A DNA stretch of 64,000 bases, taken from assembly GCA_009731375.1 (NCBI GenBank), contig BJOX01000153.1, positions 759,755 through 823,754 of the forward strand, in the 5' to 3' direction. Source of the stretch: Paulinella micropora. Lineage: Eukaryota; Cercozoa; Imbricatea; Euglyphida. Positions 9,155 to 19,288 of this stretch are shown one piece after another (within the stretch, counting starts at the first letter, position 1; the number at the start of each line of letters is the position of its first letter). The notes under the pieces were generated by a model that was not told where the DNA came from, made no database searches, and saw nothing but the letters and a program-made list of their open reading frames with translations. Position numbers and translations under genes: made by a program.

Positions 9155-10002
9155 AAACATTTCCGATAAAGGTTGATGAAACAGGCAACATTAGTATGGG
9201 AAGGAAGAATTTAACAGGAGTTAATTTACTAAATGACAAAGGTGTTGATGAATGGATATTTGAGCATAATGATAATAATAATAAGGTGTCAGCAGCTGGA
9301 AGTATAGACTCACATAGCGATGTGACGATAACAGGCTTTCCAGCAGATAACCAACTGATTATGTATAGCACGGGGCAATGGAGAAACACCACACCACCCT
9401 TTCTTAGATTAGACGGCACAGCCAGTATGACGGGAGGACTAAATATGAATGGTTATGTCATTTCGGTGGCTTCTACGTATAATGGAATTAATCTCACTAA
9501 TCTCGCAGTTGATGTTTCAGTGGTCAAACTAACAGGAGACCAAACCATAGGAGGAATAAAAACATTTAGCAGTATAATAAATGCTAGTGCGTGTATTGAT
9601 ATGAAAAGCGAAAGCATAACTGTTAATCTTGTTGATGGTGTTGATGTTTCTACTCTTGACACTTCTGTCGTTTAACTAACAGGAGACCAAACCATAGCGG
9701 GGAATAAAAGGTATTTATCAACTTTAGAAGTAAGTGGTTCGTCCAATCCTACTACTTTTGATGGTATTAACATAGCTTTTGATACAAAAATAGGAATGAT
9801 TGCAGCACAAAAAACAGCAACAGCGACTTGGTATCCGATACAAATAACTGGTTCGTATGTAGAGTTATATTCAGGTAATACTTTAATTATAACCGCAACT
9901 GGCACTACACTATCTTTGAATAACAACAAAATAACAAACTTAGCCACACCATCAGCAACAACGGACGGAGCTAACAAAAGTTATGTAGATACAAAAGACT
10001 GA
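9155..10002 (+). pseudogene. Virus-like tail-fibre/adhesin-type protein, 5'-truncated and broken
   Basis: The frame is open from the very edge of the Gypsy LTR (9155) to a TAA at 9673-9675, and then continues in the same frame to 10002. It shows repeated modules typical of phage and large-virus fibre proteins: MTGGLNMNGY, two LTGDQTI units each preceded by a VDVS segment, and a C-terminal KITNLATPSATTDGANKSYV motif. The internal stop falls in the second module where the first has AAA, so a single base change explains it. The 5' part is missing because the Gypsy element interrupts the gene. AT content is higher than in the Gypsy DNA. A viral origin (phage-, virophage- or polinton-like virus type) is inferred from the motif style. 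I cannot name the virus. Confidence 0.7.
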
Positions 10003-10269
10003 CAAAATCCTGACTCCTGACAGACTTGATTTCGTAATTTATCTTATATTCCCTTAATCTATCTAACCTGTAGACATTGCAGTTATATGTGTGTGTGTCT
10101 CCATGTTTGATAATAGTATATCAAGGAAAATATAATTTTATAAAATCAAAATATTTGTCTGCCTCAATCGGTCGTCCCCTCGTGGCCTCGTGTGTGCCAC
10201 TATATATAAGGACCCTCCTTGTCTTTAAATGGAAATTCAGTGGTTTCCGCAGAGAAACCTTTTTGATTA

Positions 10270-10775
10270 TCAATACTTACCATACCCGCAACCGCAGTGG
10301 CAGTTATGTTCCATGTATCCACACATATTACATCTATCATCTTCATCTTTCTTTATTCTCTCCATATACTCTTTGCTTGGCCTTGGAGGAACTGGAGGTT
10401 TTTCTTTTTCTGCTGAAATATGTTTCAGAGACTTCATATGTCGCGTTTTGTTTTCATTATGTATTTCAGCACCACATCCACACTTAAAATCTTTATGCTT
10501 CCAAATTTTCTTCTTTTCTTTTTTGATTATTCTTGTTTCTTTATCGTAATTGATTTTCCATTCCTCGTATTTAGGTATTATATTTTCCTCGTGATATTTC
10601 TTTGCTTCTTCCAATGCTTGCTCTTTTGATTTTTTCTTTCCGATGCAGAAACTCTTACACATAACCTTTCCTCCCCTTCTCTCCATTGAACTTTTACCAT
10701 TGGTCTCTTTTCGTTATTCTTTACCATAACACAACCTCTGGACATTCTAAATCTCTGAGTGTCTTCGTTTGTCAT
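10270..10775 (-). pseudogene. Small virus-type zinc-finger protein, frame-shifted near its N-terminus
   Basis: The main ORF (10686-10270) has 138 codons. It carries a Lys-rich basic region with an alternating SFCIGKKKSKEQALEEA helix, then a CxCG...H-x6-H finger (CGCGAEIHN...RHMKSLKH). A second Cys/His cluster (CNMCG...HCGCG) lies at the C-terminus. Finger ORFs of this CxCG/HxxSxxH type are common in large DNA viruses and virophages. A second frame, opening with ATG at 10775, encodes a protein-like N-terminus up to about 10675, where a GGGG run sits. One extra or two fewer G there would join the two frames. A host origin or a true start at 10686 or 10662 remains possible. Confidence 0.6.
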
Positions 10776-11110
10776 CCTATATGTGTCTTTATTTTATTTC
10801 TTTAAATAATAATTATTTACAGGTCCTTTTTTCTTTCTTTTGTCTGCTTATAAATAGGAAGACGAAATAACGAATAACGACTCAGAGTGGTTAAAAACAC
10901 TTCCCACCAGACACCTAGGGGCTCAGGACAAAAAGCCCTGGCTTTTTTTACATGGACAACTTTTCGTTTTTTGTGTAAAGTAGTCATTCATAATAAGAGA
11001 GATTTTAATGAAATTGTTGTTTTGAACTTAGAGAGAATAGGTAGCCTTAAAAATGAATAACGGCTCTTAGTGTGGTTTCTGTGATGAAACTGCACTGAAG
11101 ATCCGTCTTG
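10776..11110. other. AT-rich DNA, no gene recognised
   Basis: This lies between the zinc-finger ORF and a long TATC array. It has no convincing ORF. It may be the flank of the viral-like fragment, whose right boundary I cannot define. Confidence 0.4.
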
Positions 11111-11130
11111 TAGTGCGACCCTATGCTACT

Positions 11131-11843
<713 letters not shown>

Positions 11844-11947
11844 CGCCATGTTTACTTTCAGGGATGGGCAGTTTTCAGAGTCGTGGGATTGATGGGAGTG
11901 AGGTGGAGGATAAGAAAACAACAGCCGAAGGTGCGTAGGCGGGCAAG

Positions 11948-12130
11948 ACTTTTCTCTTCTCTTCTCTTCTCTTCTATTCTCTTCTCTTCTCTTCTATTCT
12001 CTTCTCTTCTCTTCTCTCCTCTTCTCTTCTCTCCTCTCCTCTCTCCTCTCTCCTCTCTCCTCTCTCCTCTTCTCTTCTCTTCTCTTCTCTTCACTTCTCT
12101 TCACTTCTCTTCACTTCTCTTACTTCACTT
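11948..12130. repeat. (TTCTC)n / (TTCAC)n pentanucleotide array
   Basis: A pyrimidine-rich array of five-base units drifts from TTCTC to TCTCC to TTCAC. No coding potential is claimed. Confidence 0.9.
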
Positions 12131-12367
12131 CACTTCCCTTCCATTCTCTCATCTCTCTTCATCGTCTCTTCCCCTTCCCCTTGCATGCTCTTCTTATTAT
12201 TCTCAACCTCCTGTCTCCTGTCCACTTCTGCTATTTCTACTCTCAACTTCTCTGTTTCAAAACATTCGTGTATCGTTCCTAACTAGGTCTGAGTCGAGTC
12301 AAGGCAAACTTTGCCCGGTCGACTATTCGCATTCACACCGTGATTCGGAATGGAATGGAGCAGGTCT

Positions 12368-12368
12368 C

Positions 12369-12417
<49 letters not shown>

Positions 12418-12441
12418 GATAGATAGATAGATAGATAGATA
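12368..12441. repeat. (GATA)n array flanking R1
   Basis: A short GATA tetranucleotide array ends directly at the left boundary of the first R1 repeat copy. Confidence 0.9.
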
Positions 12442-12878
12442 TGTTTAATCTATGGGCGTGGCTTAGCTTGAAAAGCCATGGCCTCCTATACTACCGCCGG
12501 ACAAGAACTTTCAGCACCGGCCAAGCTGCACACCAACCACTGTCTCGCTGTGGTTGGTGTCTGTGCCCAGTTCAAGCCGAAAGGTAGCCGAGCCCTTTTG
12601 AACTATACGGGACAACACTAGAACACTCCCCAGGAGCGTGTGCCATAAGGAGATGATGCCATGAGCAAGTCGAGATTTCAGGAGTTCACGCTCGTTGTGA
12701 GCAACCCCGACTTCATCAACCCTTTGCATCACGCCCCGACTTCATCAGCCATGGTCAGGAGTTGGTTGCCTGTTTAGCCCTTGCGCTGCGCGCGATTAAC
12801 GGCGGACACAAAATCGTCATTATAGGGGGTTTGGTTTTAGGCCGGAGCACTGCGCAGTGGCCCTCTGCATCCCCCCCG
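12442..12878 (+). repeat. Dispersed repeat R1, copy 1
   Basis: About 435 bp, shared with 13172-13608 and, inverted, 50318-50728. It begins ATGTTTAATCTATGGGCG and ends in a C-run (CCCCCCGG) that passes straight into GATA repeats. An internal inverted repeat (ACCAACCAC...GTGGTTGGT) can form a hairpin. Weak matches to Pol III A-box (TGGCTTAGC) and B-box (GTTCAAGCC) motifs are present, but they lie about 110 bp apart. This could be a SINE-like or foldback element. No ORF. Confidence 0.8.
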
Positions 12879-12929
<51 letters not shown>

Positions 12930-12930
12930 G

Positions 12931-12965
<35 letters not shown>

Positions 12966-13015
12966 GGATGGATGGATGGATAGATAGATAGATAGATAGA
13001 GATATAGATATAGAT

Positions 13016-13087
<72 letters not shown>

Positions 13088-13132
13088 GTAGGTAGATATG
13101 TAGGTAGGTAGGTAGGTAGGTAGGTAGGTAGG

Positions 13133-13171
<39 letters not shown>
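12879..13171. repeat. (GATA)n / (GGTA)n array between two R1 copies
   Basis: Tetranucleotide repeats with GATG, GATATA and GGTA variant blocks fill the space between R1 copies 1 and 2. Confidence 0.95.
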
Positions 13172-13174
<3 letters not shown>

Positions 13175-13608
13175 TGTTTAATCTATGGGCGTGGCATAGC
13201 TTAAAAGCCATAAGCCTCCCATACTACCCTCGGGCAGGAACTCTCAGCACTTCACAAGCTGCATACCAACCATCCGCTCGGGTTGGTGCCCGTGCCCAGT
13301 TCAAGCCGAAAGGTAGCTGAGCCCTTGAGCTGTGCGGGAACAACCACTGAAAATGCTGCCCCAGGGGCGTGTGCCATAAGGAGATCATGGTCGCCAAAGC
13401 CGAGGTTTCGGGAGTTCACGCTCGTTGTGAGTTACCTTCTACAACCTCGAGTTCATCAACCATTTGCATCACGGCCCCGGTGGGGAAATGGTTGCCTGTT
13501 AGCCCTGCGCTGCGCGCGATCAACGGCGGACACAAAACCGTCGTTATAGGGGGATTGACTTTAGGCCGGAGCACTGACCAGCTGACCGCCTACATCCCCC
13601 CGGGATAA
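13172..13608 (+). repeat. Dispersed repeat R1, copy 2
   Basis: Same family and orientation as 12442-12878, with scattered substitutions. It ends in CCCCCCGGGATAAAATAG before GATT/GATA repeats. The hairpin around the ACCAACC motif is conserved but shortened. Confidence 0.8.
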
Positions 13609-13757
13609 AATAGACTGATTGATTGATTGATTGATTGATAGATAGATTGATTGGTAGATAGATAGATATGTATATTCATGTGCATAGGTCATGCTGCACT
13701 CCGGGCAGCCTCAGTACGGAATCCCAGCTTTCATCGAATATGGTAGGTAGGTAGGTA

Positions 13758-14148
13758 CAGTAGAATCAAATTTATTGCGGACCGTAAATTGCGGGACTGA
13801 GAAAAAAATCTTTATTGTATTGAGGACGAGTCTGCACCTGCTGACTCTTCAAAAATGCAGACTAACCGAGTGCGGACCGGCCGACGTATGTGTGACCGGC
13901 GGGGGGTAGCAGTTGTAGGTTTTGCTGCCTTACAAAACAAGTCAGTAATCTTGCGTTTCATGTCGTGTGAATATTGGATTTTGAAGTTCAAACTAAGTAA
14001 ACTAGCCAATGTTAGTTTGCAGACCAGTTTTTGGTGACCTTCCTTCAAGCTTGCAGACCAATACCTTTTCTTTTCAACAAAGTCGCCGTTATTGCGGATC
14101 AAAAAAAGGAAATCTCTTCTTCAGTCCGCAAAAAAATTGATTCTACCG
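13758..14148. mobile_element. MITE of the Tc1/mariner (pogo-like) type, 391 bp
   Basis: The ends are inverted repeats of about 26 bp: CAGTAGAATCAAATTTATTG at the left and, read on the other strand, CGGTAGAATCAATTTTTTTG at the right. Each continues into CGGAC. The element is flanked by TA on both sides (13756-13757, 14149-14150), the target duplication expected of this superfamily, and sits in a (GGTA)n microsatellite. Inside are several copies of a GCAGAC-type word near the ends. There is no transposase, so it would depend on one encoded elsewhere. Confidence 0.82.
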
Positions 14149-14338
14149 TAGGTAGGTAGGTAAGTAGGAAGGTAGGTAGGTAGGTATAACACGAAGCTTA
14201 CTGAGTCGAATGAATATGCCTAATGAAATTTGATGCAAATATTTGCGTTATACTCGGTCGTATGCGCTTCACTGCCAAACTCCAAAACATCGGCATCCCA
14301 CATTAACACTTATCCCGGGTCCAGCGGCGTCCACAAAT

Positions 14339-14455
14339 GGAGGGCTCATTTGGACGTGAAGTTGTCCACATTTAAGGGGTAAAAGCGGTAATGTGCTGGA
14401 GGGCTCATTTGGACGTGAAGTTGTCCACATTTAAGGGTAAAAGCGGTAATTTGCT
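14339..14455. repeat. Two tandem copies of a 58-59 bp unit
   Basis: Both units start GGAGGGCTCATTTGGACGTG and end near GGTAATNTGCT. They differ by one G in a homopolymer and one substitution, so the duplication is recent. Confidence 0.9.
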
Positions 14456-14467
14456 GGGCTCAACATC

Positions 14468-14593
14468 GTGTCCAATATTGTATATTGGACACTGCGTCCA
14501 ATATTGGATATATATATATATATATATGTATATGTATATATATATGTATATATATGTATATATATATTTCTGCGTTCAAATATTGGACGCACA
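14468..14593. repeat. Hairpin plus small foldback element with TA-rich core
   Basis: 14468-14492 is an 11-bp perfect inverted repeat with a 3-base loop (GTGTCCAATAT / ATATTGGACAC). It abuts 14493-14593, which has related inverted ends (TGCGTCCAATATT and its complement) around a TA/TATG core. The shared TCCAATATT word suggests one was copied from the other. Confidence 0.75.
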
Positions 14594-14611
14594 GGGTAAG
14601 GGTTAATAATG

Positions 14612-14617
14612 ATGGAT

Positions 14618-14705
<88 letters not shown>

Positions 14706-14755
14706 GACAGACAGACAGACCGACAGACAGACAGACAGACGATAGACAGACTTGC
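14612..14755. repeat. (GATA)n / (GACA)n array
   Basis: GATA units pass into GACA units, then the array ends at unique sequence. No gene is seen between here and 15030. Confidence 0.9.
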
Positions 14756-15029
14756 AGCAACCGAGAGTGCGTGCGAGCTCATATTAGTATGGTGTCTAGC
14801 CCAGGGTCGGGCACCTCAATGACACCTACTTTGGGTCATTTCGGCTTTTTAACATTCAGGACAGATCCCTAAATATATTTATATGTATTTTTGTATTATA
14901 TGCACGTAGGTAGGTAGGTTAGTATGGATGCATATTTGTACGAAGGTAAGTGGGTAGGTATAGGTAAGAATTGAATTATGAATGCATGCTTATACATAGT
15001 AGGCATGTAAAGTGCATGTATGTACGTAT

Positions 15030-15075
15030 GTCCATCTATCTATCTATCTACCTACCTATCTGCCTACCTATCTAC

Positions 15076-15134
<59 letters not shown>

Positions 15135-15179
15135 CCTACCTACCTACCTACCTACCTACCTACCTACCTACCTACCTAC

Positions 15180-15229
<50 letters not shown>

Positions 15230-15315
15230 GTCTGTCTATCTATCTATCTATCTATCTATCTATCCATCCATCCATTTATCTATCTATCCATCTATCCATC
15301 TATCTATCTATCTAT
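15030..15315. repeat. (CTAT)n / (CTAC)n array up to an assembly gap
   Basis: Tetranucleotide repeats run into the N-run at 15316-15443, whose true content is unknown. A 5' exon of the hemerythrin-like gene could lie in this gap. Confidence 0.9.
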
Positions 15316-15443
15316 NNNNNNNNNNNNNNNNNNNNNNNNNNNNNNNNNNNNNNNNNNNNNNNNNNNNNNNNNNNNNNNNNNNNNNNNNNNNNNNNNNNNN
15401 NNNNNNNNNNNNNNNNNNNNNNNNNNNNNNNNNNNNNNNNNNN

Positions 15444-15649
15444 AATGGAGGTGGGAGCTCGTTCTGCAAGGGGCGCTTTATGGAACGAGCCCTGGCCCCG
15501 CCTGGTACTAGGGAGCTTTGGTATTGCCTGTATCAGTCCCTTCCGTGCAAACATCACGGCTTAGCTGGGCATCGGGTTAATACTTTACCCACAGACTTCC
15601 TGGTTGACGAAATCAGAAGCTCCTTTTTTCTGACATTAGTCGATATTTC

Positions 15650-15650
<1 letters not shown>
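15444..15650 (+). repeat. Dispersed repeat R2, copy 1
   Basis: Shared with 49249-49475. The common core runs from CTGGTACTAGGGAGCTTTGG to GACATTAGTCGATAT. The left part, present only here because the other copy starts in a gap, contains a hairpin (GCTCGTTC...GAACGAGC). Both copies are embedded in CTAT or CTAC arrays. No ORF. Confidence 0.8.
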
Positions 15651-15684
<34 letters not shown>

Positions 15685-15697
15685 CATCCATCTATCC

Positions 15698-15741
<44 letters not shown>

Positions 15742-15809
15742 GTCTGTCTGTCTATTCATCCATTCATTAATATATCCTTTCATTCATCTATCTATCTATC
15801 TATCTATCC

Positions 15810-15890
<81 letters not shown>

Positions 15891-15891
15891 G

Positions 15892-17778
15892 TTCGGTGTT
15901 TTCTGGACGTGCTCGACGCGCACCACCATCACGAAGATGAGACAATCTTTCCCGTCTTATTCAACCCCGTGGATGAGAACACCACCAAGAGGCTGGAAGC
16001 AGAACACCTACAACTGGCAGCCAAGATGAAGGCGTTGAGAGAAACCCTGGCTGCGAAAAGCTACGACGGCGGGGCTATCAAGCAGGCCATGGTTGAGATT
16101 CAAGATTTTCTGCAGCCTCACTTGAAGGTATGAAATACTTCTTTGCTTCGTTCCCGACCATTTTCGGCAAAGCACACCCTACACACATGTGACTGTTCCC
16201 GGGAAAAAGCTATACATTACATTACATACATTACATTATATTACATTACATTACATTACATTGCATGACATTACATTGCATTACATTATATTACATTACA
16301 TTCATTACATTGCATTACATTACATCACATCGCATAACATTACATTACATTGCATTGCATTGCATTGCATTACATTGCATTGCATTACATACATTGCATT
16401 ACTTTGCATTGCATTGCTTTGCATTACATAGGATTGCATTGCATCACATTACATTACATTACATTGCATTGCATTGCATTGCATTACATTATATTGCATT
16501 ACATTACATTACACCATCACATCACATCGTATCTCATTACATTAGATTGCATTACATCACATCACATCACATTACATTACATAAGCTTGCATTATATCAC
16601 ATCACATTACACTACATGACACTACATTACATTACATTACATTACATTACATTACATTACATTACCTTGAATTACATTACATTACATGACATTACATTGA
16701 ATTACATTACATTACATTATATTATATTACATTACATTGAATTACATTACATTGAATTACATTACATTGAATTACATTACATAACATTACATAACATTAC
16801 ATAACATTACATTACATTGAATTACATTACATTACATTACATCACATTACATTGAATTACATTACATTACATTACATTACATTAGATTGAACTACATTAC
16901 ACTACATTACATTACATTACAATATATTCAATTACAGGCTGAAGAGGACATTGTGGGCTCTGCGAACATACATTACATTACATTACAATACAATATATTC
17001 AATTACAGGCTGAAGAGGACATTGTGGGCTCTGCGAACATACATTAAATTACATTACATGACATGACATTACATTACATTACAATACAATCAATTACAGG
17101 CTGAAGAGGACTTTGTGGGCTCTGCGAACAAGATGTCCACAATTCAGGATGAGGTATGTATCTATGTATCTATGTATCTATGTATCTATGTATCTATGTA
17201 TGTCTGTACGTCATGTATGTATGTATGTATGTATGTATGTACGTACGTACGTACGTACGTGTACGTACGTACGTACGTACGTATGTATGTATCTATGTAT
17301 GTATGTATGTAGGTATGTATGTATGTACGTACGTACGTTTGTACGTATGTATGTGTATGTACGTATGTATGTATGTATGTATGTATATATGTATGTATGT
17401 ATGTATGTATGCATGCATGTATGCATGCATGCATGTATGTATGTATGTATGTAGTGTATGTATGTATGTATGTATGTATGTGTGTATGTATGGCATGTAT
17501 GTGCATGCATGTATCCATTTCTGCATGCATTTATCTATTTATGCATGCATGTATGCGTGTAGGACGTGTTGCGAGTGGAGAAGCACATCAGAGAACATGC
17601 CATGAAAATGGACGGAAGCATTCACTTAGCTTTCATTGTCACACACCTACCGCGTGAGCAAGCGAACGATTTTGTCCTGGATGATATGCCTTGGATTGTG
17701 CGATCGTTGATTGTGCCCTACTCCATGGTTCGCAAGAGAAGAGCAAGTTGGAGATATAGCAAATATCCTTATTCGTAA
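15892..17778 (+). CDS. Hemerythrin-like (HHE cation-binding) protein, 5' end not found
   Basis: Three exons were assembled by splice signals and phase: 15892-16127, 17100-17153 and 17563-17778 (stop TAA). The first begins inside a codon, so at least one 5' exon is missing, perhaps in the gap at 15316-15443. Exon 1 encodes the HHE helix pair: a His cluster with acidic residues (LDAHHHHEDETIFPVLF) and a second His helix (EAEHLQLAAKM), ending with FLQPHLK. Exon 3 supplies another helix (VEKHIREHAMKMD) and the C-terminal MPWIVRSLIVPY segment typical of long eukaryotic HHE proteins. These His and Glu residues would bind a di-iron centre. The family is linked to oxygen or iron handling, but the role here is unknown. 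Intron 1 is a CATTA array and intron 2 a GTAT array. Confidence 0.8.
16210..16936 (+). repeat. (CATTA)n pentanucleotide array in hemerythrin intron 1
   Basis: More than 700 bp of five-base units (CATTA with CATTG, CATCA and CATGA variants) fill most of the first intron. Confidence 0.95.
16920..17040 (+). pseudogene. Two truncated copies of hemerythrin exon 2 with its acceptor
   Basis: 16938-16968 and 17009-17039 repeat the first 31 bases of exon 2 (17100-17153), each preceded by the same CAATTACAG acceptor. Both then break into CATTA repeat instead of reaching the donor. Both read GACATT where the real exon has GACTTT, so the two copies are closer to each other than to the exon. They retain a usable 3' splice site but no 5' splice site. 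Confidence 0.88.
17154..17560 (+). repeat. (GTAT)n / (GTAC)n / (GCAT)n array forming all of hemerythrin intron 2
   Basis: The array starts at the donor itself (GTATGTATC) and runs to within a few bases of the acceptor TGTAG. The donor consensus GTATGT is thus part of the repeat unit, and many further GTATGT words follow. Confidence 0.92.
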
Positions 17779-18610
17779 TAACTCTTTGCTTTTTGATTAT
17801 AGGAAACTTTTAGAGCCCATTGCACTTTCGTAGGTGTACATTTTGTCAATCGTCTTTCATTTTAATGACGTTGAAGAGGGAAAAAGCAATTAACTTTTCA
17901 TTACCCTTGGGTTCTGACTTAAGTCGGATTTTAGCAGTAGTGGTGCATAATGCGCAATTTTTGTGAAGCTAACCTCTAAATTTTGCGTTCGAAACTTAAC
18001 AAAAGATGAGTGGTTTTGTGAAATTCAATTGGAGCTCTTGAATGGATATTGGAATATTTTGAGGGGCTGCAAGGAAAGTATTAATATAATTACATATCTT
18101 TTTATCATCAGGTATAGGATATTAGACTACAGTATCATTCATACTATCGACTATGAGTCGAGTACAGGGAAGAAATGCGCTTCTTTTTGCCTAGATAGAC
18201 AGCTTCAAGATCAGAATGAGTCACTTCATAATAGTATCTTGTTCTAGACACTGATGATAGTATTAACTGTCTTTTTTGTATCAAATGGGTCTCACCGATT
18301 TACCTTTCAGGAAGCTCAGCTTGCTGATCAGATAAGTTGGCATTTGAGACTTTTTCGGACTGTCGTGACGGAATCATAGTGCTACTTACATGCTTCCTTT
18401 TCAGCTCAGTCTACAAAAAGCAAGCGTTCGTCAATTATTATTTCTAACGCTTTGATACCAGTTCTTCCTCTTACGCTTCCCACTTATTCCTACTAGTCAC
18501 TGTGACGTATTTTCTTGATAGTATTAGAAGTGTTTGCGTAAATTAAAAGTCATTCAGTGGGGAAAAAATCTGGTCACTGCATGACCTTAAACTATGACTG
18601 CTTTTTCAAG
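17779..18610. other. 3' flank of the hemerythrin gene, nothing recognised
   Basis: AT-rich unique sequence without a convincing gene. It ends in a short (ATT)n run at 18615-18662 leading into a SINE. Confidence 0.5.
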
Positions 18611-18614
18611 TTTG

Positions 18615-18654
<40 letters not shown>

Positions 18655-18662
18655 GTATTATT

Positions 18663-18879
18663 GGACACCGTGATAGCCCAGTGGTCAAGTTCTACCATCT
18701 GGGCTCTGTCGCCAGTTCGATTCCCGTCGGTGCCACCAGTATTTTCATTGAACATACCGGTCCGTCTGGAAGTGTTGGAACTGCCCTTGCGGGGGTGTCA
18801 TTAGAGCCTATCTCAACTTGATTCTTCGTACTCCCCTCACGGGTAAGACGATGGAGGCGCATGTGCAGATATGCATCAG
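18663..18879 (+). mobile_element. tRNA-derived SINE (family S1), 3'-truncated copy
   Basis: It starts GGACACCGTGATAGCCCAG after an (ATT)n run. A Pol III A-box (TAGCCCAGTGG) and B-box (GTTCGATTCC) lie about 40 bp apart, the spacing of a tRNA gene. The 5' GACACCG can pair with CGGTGCC just before CCA. It then continues in a non-tRNA body shared with 28548-28807 and 55574-55840. At 18880 it switches abruptly into Gypsy LTR sequence and lacks the usual GCCATTGACAGAG end. Confidence 0.85.
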
Positions 18880-18965
18880 TGTAATGCCCCCAACGATAGC
18901 TCGTAAAAAGTCTGTAATACAACCAAACACAATCCTCAAAAGATGAGAATGATGTCTCGTTATAT
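18880..18965 (-). repeat. 3' LTR of Gypsy copy B, first part (left of the Copia insertion)
   Basis: The 86 bp match 8917-9002 of copy A's LTR. They are cut by the Copia element; the last five bases (TATAT, 18961-18965) are the target duplicate. Confidence 0.85.
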
Positions 18966-19276
18966 CGTTGTAATGTAATATTAATACCAGTTACTCCACC
19001 TAGTCAATTTACCGGTAATTTGGATAGTCTTAGTCATAGGCAGGTTCATAGGCCGGACAGTTATTAATACCTTTATTACTGACAAGGACACTTTCTAGAG
19101 TATTCGCGAATCATAGTCTGGAATGCCTAGAATCAAATGAGTATTACCATTCTGTAAAGGTCATAACATCATAAGCTTGTGTGACCCAAAGTCATTAAAA
19201 GTCTTTTCTTCTGTTATTCTTTACCCTTAGCGGTGTAGCTTCCCTAAACTCTGCGTTTGAGTAATAGATTACTTTG
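18966..19276 (+). repeat. Copia 5' LTR
   Basis: 311 bp, repeated at 26250-26560. It starts directly after the TATAT target copy. Confidence 0.93.
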
Positions 19277-19288
19277 GTTATGAGCCTT
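19277..19288 (+). promoter_or_regulatory. Copia primer-binding site resembling a half-tRNA(Met) primer
   Basis: GTTATGAGCC directly follows the LTR end TTTG. Its complement, GGCTCATAAC, matches the anticodon arm (CAU) of methionine tRNAs rather than a tRNA 3' end. Drosophila copia is known to use the cut 5' half of initiator tRNA-Met in this way. The ATG of Gag (19280) lies within the site. Confidence 0.6.

Noticed and set aside
9155-9680. Bacterial contamination or an integrated phage in a bacterial replicon
   Set aside because: The fragment is joined directly to a eukaryotic LTR retrotransposon, lies between eukaryotic repeats and has decayed reading frames. A viral insertion in nuclear DNA fits better, though reads should confirm the junction.
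12440-13610. R1 copies and adjoining GATA arrays as a CRISPR array
   Set aside because: There are only two units of more than 400 bp, no short regular repeats with unique spacers, and the context is eukaryotic.
15909-16133. Hemerythrin exon 1 as a complete 74-codon prokaryote-like gene
   Set aside because: Its reading continues to a GTATG donor in phase with two further exons that complete the HHE family pattern, and its beginning is an acceptor, not a start codon.
18663-18740. A functional tRNA gene
   Set aside because: A- and B-boxes are present, but the cloverleaf is poor in the anticodon and T arms, and the same head with the same non-tRNA body recurs at several sites, which indicates a SINE.
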